Positions 50,826 through 60,038 of a stretch of 64,000 nucleotides of DNA are shown here, piece after piece. The notes beneath the pieces are model-generated. The model had not been told where the DNA came from and did no database searches. It saw only the letters and a list, made by a program, of their open reading frames with translations. The position numbers were made by a program, and so were the translations under genes. This DNA comes from Deltaproteobacteria bacterium (lineage in GTDB: Bacteria; Desulfobacterota; Desulfuromonadia; Geobacterales; Pseudopelobacteraceae). Position 1 is the stretch's first letter. Each line of letters starts with the position of its first letter. The DNA lies in NCBI GenBank assembly GCA_016182975.1, contig JACPFJ010000019.1, positions 54,061 through 118,060 on the forward strand. The letters are read 5' to 3'.

Positions 50826-51581
50826 TCACACCCTCCCCAACAGCCGCAGGAGCCCGTCGAGGATGGTCAGGGGGTGGGGGGGGCAACCGGGGATGTAGAG
50901 GTCAACCGGAAGGAACTTGTCCACGCCGTTGTGCACCTCGGCCAGTCCGTGAAAGGGGCCGCCGTCGATGGCGCAGGCCCCGGCGGCGATCAGCACCTTG
51001 GGGCCGGGGATCGCCTCCCAGGTCTTGAGCATGGCGATGCGCATGTTCTCCGTCACCGGGCCGGTGACGAACATCCCGTCGGCGTGGCGCGGGCTCGCCA
51101 CGAACTGGATGCCGAAACGCCCCAGGTCGAAGCCAACCGTGGAGAGCACGTTGGTGTCGGCCTCGCAGCCGTTGCAGCCGCCGGCGCTCACCTCGCGCAG
51201 CTTGAACGAGCGGCCGTACAGGGAGATGAGTTCCTTTCCCAGGGCGTGGGCCAGGCGGCGCTCCTCCCCCTCCCTGACCACCAGGTCCTCCCGCTCCGAC
51301 GCCGACAGCCGCTCGTCGCGGGTGAAGGTCACCGCGCCGGCGGGGCAGGCCCGCTCGCATTCGGGGCAGAACAGGCACTTGCCCATGTCCAGCGCCAGCC
51401 CGTTCATGTGGTAGATGGCGTCGATCGGACACGCTTCCGTGCAGCAGCTGCAGCCCGGCGGACATTTCTCGGGGTCCAGGCGCGGATAGCCGCGGAACAG
51501 TTCCGGAAGAAGCGCCGGCTCAGCCGGGTATTTCATTGTCCGGTGTCTTTGCCGGATGCGCTCAAGCGCCGCCTTGAACAT
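50826..51581 (-). CDS. Group-4 hydrogenase/complex I-type Fe-S subunit fused to ferredoxin domain (orphan)
   Basis: 251 residues from ATG 51581, with GGGGGAGAGGGG upstream; it overlaps the GH13 gene end by 20 bp. The N-terminal part has two [4Fe-4S] ferredoxin sites (CPPGCSCCTEACP, CLFCPECERACP). The C-terminal part is the NuoB/HycG-type small subunit with the proximal cluster ligands CNGCE (136-139), GACAID and PGCPPHP. It resembles a fusion of HycF/HyfH-like and HycG/HyfI-like proteins. The large subunit and membrane arm are not in this window, so the complex is either encoded elsewhere or lost. Confidence 0.8.
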   Translation of the reverse strand: MFKAALERIRQRHRTMKYPAEPALLPELFRGYPRLDPEKCPPGCSCCTEACPIDAIYHMNGLALDMGKCLFCPECERACPAGAVTFTRDERLSASEREDLVVREGEERRLAHALGKELISLYGRSFKLREVSAGGCNGCEADTNVLSTVGFDLGRFGIQFVASPRHADGMFVTGPVTENMRIAMLKTWEAIPGPKVLIAAGACAIDGGPFHGLAEVHNGVDKFLPVDLYIPGCPPHPLTILDGLLRLLGRV

Positions 51582-54500
51582 CCGTCCCCTCTCCCCCGCC
51601 TTTTTGCGTGCGAGCACCCTCGGCTCCCTTTGCCGCCGGTTGCAGCAGGCGCAAAAACAGCCCGGTCCGGTAGCCGGCATGGGCCGCCAGTTCGGCATGG
51701 CGTACCAGATCCCGTTCCATCGCCGCCATCCATGCCGCCACGGTGCGGGCGGCGGGACGCCCGGGGGCCATTTCCGCCAGGGCGCAGACGGCCAGCCATT
51801 GGGTCAGCTCCTCGAAACGCTCCTTGTTGAACCATTCCACTCCGCTATCTTCGTGAACCAGCATGAACAGCCGGCAGGCGTCCGCCGCAAACACCTTTTC
51901 TAACGCAGTGACCCCCTTTTTCCCCGCTGCGCCGCAAGCCGCCAAAAGCGCCCCCAGCAGATGAACGCAGCGGCCGGCATCGGCGGGCGCCAGAAGTCCT
52001 TCCGCGCCTGTCAGCATGCGCTTCAGGCTTGTGTCGAGGCCGAAGGCGGCCGGTTCGACACCCGTGTCTTTCAGCAGCAGCCAGGCCAGCAGCAGGCGGG
52101 CGCCGGCCGGGGAAGCAAGCAAGCCCGTCATCCTGGTCCGGAATGCCCGCGCCCCTTTCGAGGCCGGCCGCGACTGCGCAACTGCCCGGAAGAATGGCAG
52201 ACAGGCGGAAATGCCCGCAAGCCGGCCGTCAACATCGACCCCCCTCCCCTCCCCCTGCCGGGCAGGCACCCGCTCCGGAAGGGGGAGGTCCGGGGAGGGG
52301 GCAGGCTGGGCATTGAGAACGGCCAGAAAACGCTGGGCCGCTTGCACGACCTCGTCCGTCGTCCCGGCCATGGCAGTCAGGGCGTCTGTGTCCGAGACGG
52401 GCGCCAAGGCCAGCACCGCCCGGAACGCCTCGTTCAGCGAGGCGTAGCGCAGCTGCTTCAGCTCGTCGTCCAGGCTTTCCGCGCCGCGCCCGTTCAGGGC
52501 CGCGCAGAGCCTGCTCCAGTCGCCGTCCCGGTCATCGCGGATCTCGCGGAAATCCAGGAAGATGTGGAACTCGTATTCGCCCAGTTCGGCATAGAGCCCC
52601 TTTTCCCGCAGCTCTCCCCCGCTGCGCACGTATTCCAGCCCGGAGGTCACGTCACGGAAGGCATGGTAGCTTCCGGCGTCACCGGCGAAACCGAGCGCCT
52701 CGGCGAGCGTCGTCCGGCAAAGCTCCTGCTCCCCATCCCGTGCCTTCACGGCGAAGGCGACCGACCCCCTGATCCAGCCGGCCGTGACGGCGTGGCGGTT
52801 GTGATAGAGCACCACTGCCCGCTGGTCCCCCACCCGGTTGGAGTAGGCAAAGACGTTCTCATCCACCGCGCCGCCGGCGTGGAAATCATACAGCACGAAA
52901 TTCTCCGAGCCGGAGAAGAGCCCGCGACGGCGCAAGAGCGGGAAGATCCACATCTCGTGCCCCCGCACCAGCCCCTCGTCCACCTGCTCGTCCCAGTAGG
53001 CGCGCTTGTACTCCATGCCGTACTTCTCGCGATACCCCTCGATCTGGCCGTGGCCGAACATCGGCAGCCCCGGCATGGTCGCCAGCAGCACGCAGGCGCC
53101 GAAATACTTTCCCTGGGCGCCGAACTGCTCCACGGCAGTCTTCTCGTCCGGGTTGTTCATGAAGTTGACGAAGCGCTTGAGCACCTCGGGATTGAATTCC
53201 AGCACGTTGGCTATGGTCTGGCGGTACTTGGCGTTCTCCTCGGTCTTCAGCATGTTCATGAAGGCGCTGTTGTAGACGCGGTGCATCCCCAGGGTGCGGA
53301 CGAAATACCCCTCCATCAGCCAGAACGCCTCGGCCAGAAGCAGCGTGCCGGGCGCCTCGGCAGCCACCCGGTCCACCACCTCGCGCCAGAACTCGACCGG
53401 GAAGACGGCGTCGAACTCCTCGCGGCTCATCCCCTGTTCGGAGCGGGAGGGGATGCCGCCCCCCAGGCCGCGGACCGGGAACCAGAGGCGCTGATAGTGC
53501 TTCTTGGCCAGGGTCATGGCGGCGTCGAAACGGATGATCGGGAAGTTGCGGGCCACGTGCAGGATGGTCTGGATGACCGCCTCGCGAACCTCGGGGATCA
53601 GGTAGTTGAGCTGGGCCGTGTCATTCCAGGGGAAGCTGGTGCCGTCGTTGCCGTGGTAGATGTAGCGGGTGCGGCCGTCGCGCCGGTCATGGTGCCTGAA
53701 CACAACGGCGGCGTCGCTCCTGGTCCAGTAACCGTCCTCGATCTGGATGCAGGTGTCGGCGGAGTGGGAGAGGTCCTCGCCTGTGAAGCGGTAGCCGGGA
53801 AAGGGGGGGTAATCGGTCTGAACGAACCAGTCCGGGTGCTGGATCACCCAGCGTGAATAGATGCCGGTGTGGTTGGGGACCATGTCGCTGGCCAGGCGGA
53901 TACCGCGCCGGGCGGCCCGCTCCCGCAGGTTGCCCAGGGCCTCCCAGCCACCCAGGTCGGAGGCGATCTCGTAGTCGAAGAGCGAATAGGCAGAGGCAAT
54001 GGCGTCCGGATTGCCGCACAGCTGCTTGATCCGCTGGGAGGCGGGCGAGCGCTCCCAGATGCCGATCAGCCAGAGTCCGCTGAAACCCCAGGAGGCCAGC
54101 TGGTCGAGTTCGGTGTCCGGAATCTGGTCCAGGCGCTCGATGGGGCGGCCGTGCTGCCGGCTGAGCTGGTCCAGCCAGACGTAGACCATCTTGGCCATCA
54201 TGACCACGTTGGACATCCAGTCGGCGTCTGCGGAGAAGCCTTCGTATTCGGGGTAATCGTAACCGGCGAAGACCGAGCTGCCTCCTCCCGCCCCCCCCGC
54301 GCCCAACTGGCCGGCACGGCCGAATTCCATTACCGGCGGGGGGCCCGGCTCGCCGCCCCCGCCCCACTCCCGTTCCTCCTCGAGCAGTATGTCGAAGGCG
54401 CCGGCCAGCTCTTCCAAAAGCTCCGGCGGCAGCAGGGCATTCCAGTGATCGCGGATAAAACCGAGCTGTCCGGAGAGGGAGGCCGGCGAGGCCGTGATCG

Positions 54501-55134
54501 GCGCCCGCAATGCCTCGACCAGCGTCATGTCGAGTCCTGGAAGGCGCGGCCCGTGCTCAAGGGCCGAGGCCATGCCGGCCACCAGTCGAGGATAGGGCGA
54601 ACTCGCGGCCAGCCCGCGATCATCGAGGATCTCGCGGAAGCCGTCGATGGCCGGGTTCTCGGCGGCCATCCTGAGCAACAGGAGTTCCCTCAGTACCGTC
54701 CGCCGGCGCTCGGCGATCATTTCGCTCCGGCCGAGCCAGGAGGCGGTGTCGGCCTGCCCGGCCAGGACTTCGTCCGGCGGAAACAGCTCCACAAAGCGCT
54801 CCGAGGCCAGTACGGCCTCACGGCCCGCCGGGTCGAAACCGCCGCGGCGCAGCGCATCCGTCAGCACGCCGGGGGAGTCGGCCTCCGCCAACGCGTCGAT
54901 GATGTAGCGATAGACATCCAGCAGGGTGGCATACAGGTTGAGCTGCCCGGCATGGACCGGGGGGAGCCCGGGCGGACGTCTGCGATTGAGCTTCATGGCC
55001 AGTTGGCGGTAGAAGATGACGGGAGGGATGCCGCGTTCGGCGATGAGACGCGAAAGCGCTCCCAAGTCGAGGGAGCGCCAGTGATGGACGGATATCTGGA
55101 TGGCCTGCGGGAAGTAGGTGCTCTGTTTTGTCAT
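51562..55134 (-). CDS. Very large GH13 (alpha-amylase superfamily) protein
   Basis: A 1,190-residue protein with no signal peptide. The GH13 barrel lies at ~320-750: region I DMVPNHTGIYSRW, region II IIRFDAAMT (nucleophile Asp), region III LLLAEAFW (acid Glu) and region IV FMNNPDEKT. A ~300-residue helical N-terminal region and a ~400-residue helical C-terminal region are not standard amylase parts. It is likely an intracellular alpha-glucan or maltosyl enzyme, with exact reaction unknown. A GC-rich palindrome sits inside the coding sequence at 52,239-52,301, encoding a Pro/Arg-rich linker. Confidence 0.8.
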   Translation of the reverse strand: MTKQSTYFPQAIQISVHHWRSLDLGALSRLIAERGIPPVIFYRQLAMKLNRRRPPGLPPVHAGQLNLYATLLDVYRYIIDALAEADSPGVLTDALRRGGFDPAGREAVLASERFVELFPPDEVLAGQADTASWLGRSEMIAERRRTVLRELLLLRMAAENPAIDGFREILDDRGLAASSPYPRLVAGMASALEHGPRLPGLDMTLVEALRAPITASPASLSGQLGFIRDHWNALLPPELLEELAGAFDILLEEEREWGGGGEPGPPPVMEFGRAGQLGAGGAGGGSSVFAGYDYPEYEGFSADADWMSNVVMMAKMVYVWLDQLSRQHGRPIERLDQIPDTELDQLASWGFSGLWLIGIWERSPASQRIKQLCGNPDAIASAYSLFDYEIASDLGGWEALGNLRERAARRGIRLASDMVPNHTGIYSRWVIQHPDWFVQTDYPPFPGYRFTGEDLSHSADTCIQIEDGYWTRSDAAVVFRHHDRRDGRTRYIYHGNDGTSFPWNDTAQLNYLIPEVREAVIQTILHVARNFPIIRFDAAMTLAKKHYQRLWFPVRGLGGGIPSRSEQGMSREEFDAVFPVEFWREVVDRVAAEAPGTLLLAEAFWLMEGYFVRTLGMHRVYNSAFMNMLKTEENAKYRQTIANVLEFNPEVLKRFVNFMNNPDEKTAVEQFGAQGKYFGACVLLATMPGLPMFGHGQIEGYREKYGMEYKRAYWDEQVDEGLVRGHEMWIFPLLRRRGLFSGSENFVLYDFHAGGAVDENVFAYSNRVGDQRAVVLYHNRHAVTAGWIRGSVAFAVKARDGEQELCRTTLAEALGFAGDAGSYHAFRDVTSGLEYVRSGGELREKGLYAELGEYEFHIFLDFREIRDDRDGDWSRLCAALNGRGAESLDDELKQLRYASLNEAFRAVLALAPVSDTDALTAMAGTTDEVVQAAQRFLAVLNAQPAPSPDLPLPERVPARQGEGRGVDVDGRLAGISACLPFFRAVAQSRPASKGARAFRTRMTGLLASPAGARLLLAWLLLKDTGVEPAAFGLDTSLKRMLTGAEGLLAPADAGRCVHLLGALLAACGAAGKKGVTALEKVFAADACRLFMLVHEDSGVEWFNKERFEELTQWLAVCALAEMAPGRPAARTVAAWMAAMERDLVRHAELAAHAGYRTGLFLRLLQPAAKGAEGARTQKGGGEGTDVQGGA
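52239..52301. repeat. C-rich palindrome inserted in the GH13 coding region
   Basis: CCCCCTCCCC.. and ..GGGGAGGGGG arms around CTGCCGGGCAGG. It keeps the frame and encodes a Pro/Arg/Gly-rich stretch between two helical regions. A related palindrome lies upstream of the same gene at 55,187. Confidence 0.65.
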
Positions 55135-55186
55135 GGCTTATGTCCAGCCCCGTGGGCTATATATTCATTGTCAGATTACCAATTCA

Positions 55187-55246
55187 GTACCCCATCCCCA
55201 CCCTGGCCCTCCCCATTGCAGGGGAGGTCAAGAGGGGGATGGGGTG
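55187..55246. repeat. C-rich palindrome between TPR and GH13 genes
   Basis: ACCCCATCCCC.. and ..GGGGGATGGGGT arms with CCCTCCCC/GGGGAGG inside. Confidence 0.65.
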
Positions 55247-55283
55247 TTGAAAATGGCGCCGTGCGGCAATGTGGCAAGCGAAA

Positions 55284-57089
55284 TTACTGTTGTTGTTTTT
55301 TTGTCGCCGTTTTTTTCTCCGCTTTTCCGGATTTCGGCTTCTTCGAGGCTTTCGCTGGCTTCGTCCCCTTCTTGCCCTTTTTGGACTTGCCCTTTTTTCC
55401 CTTGCTGATCTTGCGCGGTTCGGGATTGAACTCGTCACGGATGTTGCTCAACAGGACCGAGGTCTCCTCCATGCTGGGATCGGCCTTTTTGGCCGCCTCC
55501 AGGACCTCTTTCGCCTCGGCGAGCCTGCCGGTCTTCATGTACAGGCGCCCGAGGGCGTTCAGGGAGCGGGCATGATCGGGCTTCAATACCACCGCCTTGT
55601 TATAGCTGGCGATGGCGCTGTCATACTCCCTCCTGAAGTCGTAGATCAGTCCCAGCTTGTAATGATTGTTGGGATCGTCGGGGAAGAGCTCCGCAGCTTC
55701 CTTGAGCAGGGCGGTGATCTCGTCGTAGCGCTTGTTCTTGACGTAGATGGAGACCAGCGCGTTGCGCGTCTCCATGTCGTCCTTCTGGCTCGTCAGAACC
55801 TTCTTGAAGTGCTCCACCGCGTTTTCGTCCATCCCCTTGGTCTTGTAGAGGACAGCTATCTCGCGGTTGGTGTCGGCATTGTCGGGTGAGTGCTTCAACA
55901 CGGCCAGATAACCCTCGATGGCCAGGTTGGTCTCCTTGTTTTGGGCGAAGATCCGCGCCAGCTTGAGCTGGATGTCGGGGCTGTCCGGCTTGAGCCTGAG
56001 GAATTCTCCGTACTGCTCCACGGCCTGGGGCTGGCTGCCCCGCGCCAGGTAGATGTCGGCCAGGCGCAGCCGGGCATCGGCATTAGCGGGCTTGGCCTGG
56101 ATTGCCCGGCGGTAGGCTACCGCCGCCTCATCCAGCAGGGAGCGTTTTTCATAGAGGAGGCCCAGATTCATGTAGAGATCGCTGTTGGAGCTGTTGAGAT
56201 GCGCCGCCTCCCGGTAGGCGTCGATGGCCTCGCTCTCCTTGCCGGCCGCACGGTAGAGGTTGCCCAGTTTCTCGTAGGTTTCGGCCGAATCGGGGTATTC
56301 CTTGAGGACGGCCTTGAGCGACTCGATGGTCTGGTCGCCATTCGCAGGCGCAGGCGCTTCGCCGGCAGGCTTCTGAGCGGGCGCCGACTTGGCTCTCCCC
56401 CCCAGCAGGTATTCGTACTCGGCAAGCCTGGTATCGCCCTGCCTTTCATAGATGCCGGCCAGCATCAGGTGGGCCTCCCGGTTCTGCGGATTGGCCAGCA
56501 CGGCTTTCTTGAGTTCCTCCAGGGCCTTGTCCGGCTCGTTACGTTCCAGGTAGATGGCGGCTATGCCGATATGGGCCTTTTCAGAACCGGGATCGACCGC
56601 CAGCGCCCGGCGGTACTCCTCAATGGCCTTTTCCGGCTGCCCCGTGGCGATGTGGATCTCGGCCACTTCGGCACGCAGACCGGCGTCACGGGGCAGTCCG
56701 CGGACAGCCTCGCCATAGTGGTAAAGGGCCAGGGGATAGACCTTGCGTTCCGCGAGGATACGCCCCATGGCGCGGTGGTATTTCGGGTTGGGACTGGAGG
56801 ATAGGCCACGGGCAAGCTCCACCGAGGCCTCGTCGTCCATACCCTTTTGGGCGTACAAGAGCCCCAGGTTGCCGCTGGCCAGGGGGAAGGAGCGTTCCTG
56901 CTGCAGGGCCTGGCGGTATTCGCCGATGGCGCCGTCCACATTGCCGATGCGCTCGTGCTGCAACGCGCCGACGTAGTGCGCTGCGGCGCCATCCGGGCAG
57001 AGAGAGAGTATCCTGGCCTCCGTCTGACGGTCAGCAGCAGGGCGGCGCAAAACAAGGCGATATACGAGCGAACAATCGGCATGTCTCAT
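55284..57089 (-). CDS. TPR-repeat protein, start region frameshifted
   Basis: A 601-codon frame with at least 12 TPR units (e.g. AAHYVGALQHERIGNVDGAIGEYRQAL, ADARLRLADIYLARGSQPQAVEQYGEFL) and a Lys-rich C-terminus. The frame's own first 30 codons (MRHADCSLVYRL..) are atypical. ATG 57082 in a different frame has AAGGAA 7 nt upstream and encodes a good signal peptide (MPIVRSYIALFCAALLLT). Removing one unit of a (CT)5 run at 56,999-57,008 would join it to the TPR frame. The protein is therefore probably exported, with either a mutation or a switchable start. Role: protein-protein scaffold, partner unknown. Confidence 0.75.
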   Translation of the reverse strand: MRHADCSLVYRLVLRRPAADRQTEARILSLCPDGAAAHYVGALQHERIGNVDGAIGEYRQALQQERSFPLASGNLGLLYAQKGMDDEASVELARGLSSSPNPKYHRAMGRILAERKVYPLALYHYGEAVRGLPRDAGLRAEVAEIHIATGQPEKAIEEYRRALAVDPGSEKAHIGIAAIYLERNEPDKALEELKKAVLANPQNREAHLMLAGIYERQGDTRLAEYEYLLGGRAKSAPAQKPAGEAPAPANGDQTIESLKAVLKEYPDSAETYEKLGNLYRAAGKESEAIDAYREAAHLNSSNSDLYMNLGLLYEKRSLLDEAAVAYRRAIQAKPANADARLRLADIYLARGSQPQAVEQYGEFLRLKPDSPDIQLKLARIFAQNKETNLAIEGYLAVLKHSPDNADTNREIAVLYKTKGMDENAVEHFKKVLTSQKDDMETRNALVSIYVKNKRYDEITALLKEAAELFPDDPNNHYKLGLIYDFRREYDSAIASYNKAVVLKPDHARSLNALGRLYMKTGRLAEAKEVLEAAKKADPSMEETSVLLSNIRDEFNPEPRKISKGKKGKSKKGKKGTKPAKASKKPKSGKAEKKTATKKQQQ

Positions 57090-57258
57090 TTCCTTGACAG
57101 GTCAGGTATAGGGAGGGGAGTATACACGCCATTCGACAAAATTTCAATTATTTAGGCTAATATCTTGATTATTGAGAATTTTGTGCGATAATGCCGACTG
57201 GGATATTTGGGCCGCCACCGGTCAAACTCGACACTTGGATTCTACAAGGACAGCAGGG

Positions 57259-58107
57259 ATGAACAGAGAACTCGAGCTGCTAATCATGACCACCGGAGAC
57301 CTGCCGACCATCCCGGTAGTGGCCACCAAGGTCATGCAACTTATCGAGAGCGAGACCACCACCGCCGAGGAGATGGCCAGGGTTGTGGCGGCTGACCCGT
57401 CCGTGGCTGCCCGTGTCCTGAAGATCTCCAACTCCTCCTTTTACGGATGCCAGCGCCAGGTCCAGACCCTGTCCCACGCCATCATGATCCTCGGTTTCAG
57501 CACCCTGAAGAGTCTCGTTGTGGCAGCATCGCTGAAGCAGGTCTACAAACCCTACGGACTTGTCGAGAAGATGCTCTGGGAGCACTCCTTCGGGGCAGGC
57601 CTGGCCGCCCGCATCATCGCCAACTCCACACGGCTGGTCAATGAGGAGGAGGCCTTCCTGGGGGGGTTGTTCCACGATATCGGCAAGATCATCATGAACA
57701 CCATGGACAACCAGCAGTTCCAGTCCGTCATGCAGAAATGTTATAATGAAAAAATCGGTTTCCAGGAAGCCGAGCAGCAGGTATATCCTTACACCCATGC
57801 CGAGGTGGGGGGGCTGGTGATCAAGAAGTGGAATTTCCCGACCATCCTGATGAACGCCGTGCTCACTCACCACACCTTCGATTTTGCCGTGGACGAGGAC
57901 CCATATCAACTGCGGCTCTCCTGCGTGGTGGGACTGGCCAACCTCTTCTGTCACAAGGTGGGGATCGGCGTGCGCGAACCTGAGGAGTCTCTGCTGCTCC
58001 GCGAGACGATACCGGCCCGGCTGCTGAACCTGGATGAGGCCCACCTGGCCACACTGCTGGAGAGCTTTGAGAAGGCCTTCAACCAGGACAGGAGTTTCTT
58101 CGTTTAA
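57259..58107 (+). CDS. HDOD domain signalling protein
   Basis: 282 residues from ATG 57259 (AAGGA upstream). The HDOD domain spans ~5-205: LPTIPVVATKVMQLIESETTTAEEMARVVAADPSVAARVLKISNSSFYG, LSHAIMILGF, GGLFHDIGKIIMN. The partly kept HD residues (HDIGK) are not the full metal set of active HD phosphodiesterases. HDOD proteins regulate motility, cell cycle or redox signalling, with no enzymatic activity shown. It is single and unlinked here. Confidence 0.88.
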   Translation: MNRELELLIMTTGDLPTIPVVATKVMQLIESETTTAEEMARVVAADPSVAARVLKISNSSFYGCQRQVQTLSHAIMILGFSTLKSLVVAASLKQVYKPYGLVEKMLWEHSFGAGLAARIIANSTRLVNEEEAFLGGLFHDIGKIIMNTMDNQQFQSVMQKCYNEKIGFQEAEQQVYPYTHAEVGGLVIKKWNFPTILMNAVLTHHTFDFAVDEDPYQLRLSCVVGLANLFCHKVGIGVREPEESLLLRETIPARLLNLDEAHLATLLESFEKAFNQDRSFFV

Positions 58108-58310
58108 TCCCCAGCGTTTTTAAGATATTCAAGGATGTTGCCGCGTTTTTTGCCCGAGGCCCGCTGGCGCGCCTCTTCCGAAATATCCACGCTGTCGTCC
58201 TCCGCCCGGTGCGGACGACCCTTCCCCTTGTCCCTCTTGGAATTCCCGCCCCGCGTCGTGTTTCTGCCCGTCTCCTTCACTCCGCCGATTTCGGTGACCG
58301 GATCAGCCAT
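58104..58310 (-). CDS. Small charged protein of unknown function
   Basis: A 68-residue protein with GGGAGG before the ATG. It is highly charged and contains SVDISEEARQRA, a motif also found in FlgM-like and related small regulators. It converges with the HDOD gene, overlapping by 4 bp. No family can be assigned. Confidence 0.6.
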   Translation of the reverse strand: MADPVTEIGGVKETGRNTTRGGNSKRDKGKGRPHRAEDDSVDISEEARQRASGKKRGNILEYLKNAGD

Positions 58311-58405
58311 GTTGACCTCCCGTTGGTATGATCAAGATGAAAATTGATTTTTATCGCATGAGATAATATACTAACTCTCTATAAATTATCGTTGCAAGGA
58401 TATCC

Positions 58406-58921
58406 ATGATCCGCACCATCCTCACCTACCCCAATCCGGAACTGAAGAAGAAGTCGGCGCCAGTGAACATTATTACCGAGGCCACACGTGACCTTGCCAG
58501 GGACATGTCCGAGACCATGTACGACGCGCCGGGGGTCGGACTGGCCGCGCCGCAGATCGGCGTTCATCAACGCATCATCGCCATCGACGTAACGGGACGG
58601 GACGAACGCCCCGATCTGATTGTAGTCATCAACCCGGTCATAGTCCACGCCGAAGGCGAGGCATATGAGGAGGAGGGGTGCCTCTCCGTCCCCAAATACG
58701 CCGCCAACGTCCGCCGTCACGCCCACGTGGTGGTGAAAGGGCTCGACCTCGATGGAAACGAACAGACCTGGAGGGCCGAAGGGCTCCTGGCCATCGCCTT
58801 CCAGCACGAGATAGACCACCTGGACGGCATCCTCTTCGTCGACCACCTCTCGCCGCTCAAACGCGATCTGTTCCAGCGCAAAATCCGCAAAATGGCCGAA
58901 ACGGCCGCGGGGGCGCCGTGA
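58406..58921 (+). CDS. def: Peptide deformylase
   Basis: A 171-residue metalloenzyme removing the formyl group from nascent proteins. Motif 1 is GVGLAAPQ (43-50), motif 2 EGCLSVP with C92 and motif 3 HEIDH (134-138); Cys92 and the two His bind the metal. The stop overlaps the fmt start. ATG 58406 has AAGGAT upstream. Confidence 0.96.
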   Translation: MIRTILTYPNPELKKKSAPVNIITEATRDLARDMSETMYDAPGVGLAAPQIGVHQRIIAIDVTGRDERPDLIVVINPVIVHAEGEAYEEEGCLSVPKYAANVRRHAHVVVKGLDLDGNEQTWRAEGLLAIAFQHEIDHLDGILFVDHLSPLKRDLFQRKIRKMAETAAGAP

Positions 58922-59868
58922 CCGGCTGGCGGATGATCTTCATGGGGACCCCGGAATTCGCCTGCCCCACCCTCCTGGCGCTTATCGAGCGCGGCGAGCA
59001 GCTGGCGGCGGTGGTGACCCAGCCGGACAGGCCCAAGGGGCGCGGGCAGAGACTGATGCCGCCGCCGGTCAAGGAACTGGCGATCAGGCACGGCATCCCG
59101 GTCCTCCAGCCGCACAAGGTGCGCGACCCTGACTTTATCGACACGCTGCGTGGGATGCGCCCCGACGTGATCGTCGTGGTGGCCTTCGGACAGATCCTCC
59201 CCAAGGCGCTCCTGGACATCCCTCCGCATGGCTGCATCAATGTCCATGCCTCTCTGCTCCCCCGCTACCGCGGAGCCGCTCCGCTCAACTGGTGCATCAT
59301 CAACGGCGAACAGGAGACCGGCGTCACTACCATGCTGATGGACCCCGGCCTGGACACCGGCCCGATGCTGCTCAGCCGTTCCACGCAGATCAACGCGGAC
59401 GAGGACATCATCTCTCTGCACGACCGCATGTCCGCCATGGGGGCCATGCTGCTCGCCGAGACCCTCGACGGGCTGAAGGCGGGGCGGGTCAAACCGCGGG
59501 ATCAGGACAACGCCCTGACCTGCTATGCGCCGATGCTGAAGAAAGAGGACGGCCTGATAGATTGGCAGCGGGACGCCCGCGACATCCACAACCAGGTGCG
59601 CGGCCTGGCGGTCTGGCCGGGCGCATTCACCACCTTGGGAGGGCAGACGCTCAAGATCTATCGCACGCGCGTCGGCAACGGGACTGGCCTGCCCGGCTCG
59701 GTGCTGCGGGCGGAACGCGGTGTGTTCGAGGTGGCCTGCCTGAGCGGCAGCGTCTTCATCGAGGAGTTGCAACTGGCGGGAAAAAAACGGCTCGACGCGA
59801 CCAGCTTTCTGGCGGGCTGCCCGGTCGCGGCAGGGACACTGCTCGGCGGCGAGGCCAGAGACGAATAA
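58918..59868 (+). CDS. fmt: Methionyl-tRNA formyltransferase
   Basis: 316 residues from GTG 58918 (GTGA overlap with def); ATG 58933 (MIFMGTPEFA) is an alternative five codons in. It formylates initiator Met-tRNA. It has the N-terminal Rossmann part, VVVAFGQILPKALLDIP, the catalytic loop NVHASLLPRYRGAAPLNW and DTGPMLL, then the C-terminal OB domain (NQVRGLAVWPGAFT). def-fmt is a standard operon. Confidence 0.95.
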   Translation: MTGWRMIFMGTPEFACPTLLALIERGEQLAAVVTQPDRPKGRGQRLMPPPVKELAIRHGIPVLQPHKVRDPDFIDTLRGMRPDVIVVVAFGQILPKALLDIPPHGCINVHASLLPRYRGAAPLNWCIINGEQETGVTTMLMDPGLDTGPMLLSRSTQINADEDIISLHDRMSAMGAMLLAETLDGLKAGRVKPRDQDNALTCYAPMLKKEDGLIDWQRDARDIHNQVRGLAVWPGAFTTLGGQTLKIYRTRVGNGTGLPGSVLRAERGVFEVACLSGSVFIEELQLAGKKRLDATSFLAGCPVAAGTLLGGEARDE

Positions 59869-59883
59869 ACCCAGAAAAAGCAG

Positions 59884-60016
59884 TCTCGCGCAAAGACGCC
59901 AAGACGCAAAGTAAAATCAGATGGATATCAAACTTCATGATTCACCAGATTGGTTAATCCGATTAACCATATAAATTATTTGAATTTCTTTGCGCCTTTG
60001 CGGCTTGGCGCGAGTA
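59884..60016. repeat. GCGTCTTTGCG-family inverted repeat, copy 3
   Basis: Left arm CTCGCGCAAAGACGCCAAGACGC.., right arm ..TTTGCGCCTTTGCGGCTTGGCGCGAG, between fmt and the DUF116 gene, which are otherwise neighbours. Confidence 0.85.
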
Positions 60017-60038
60017 AATGCCGTTTTCAGGATAAAAC

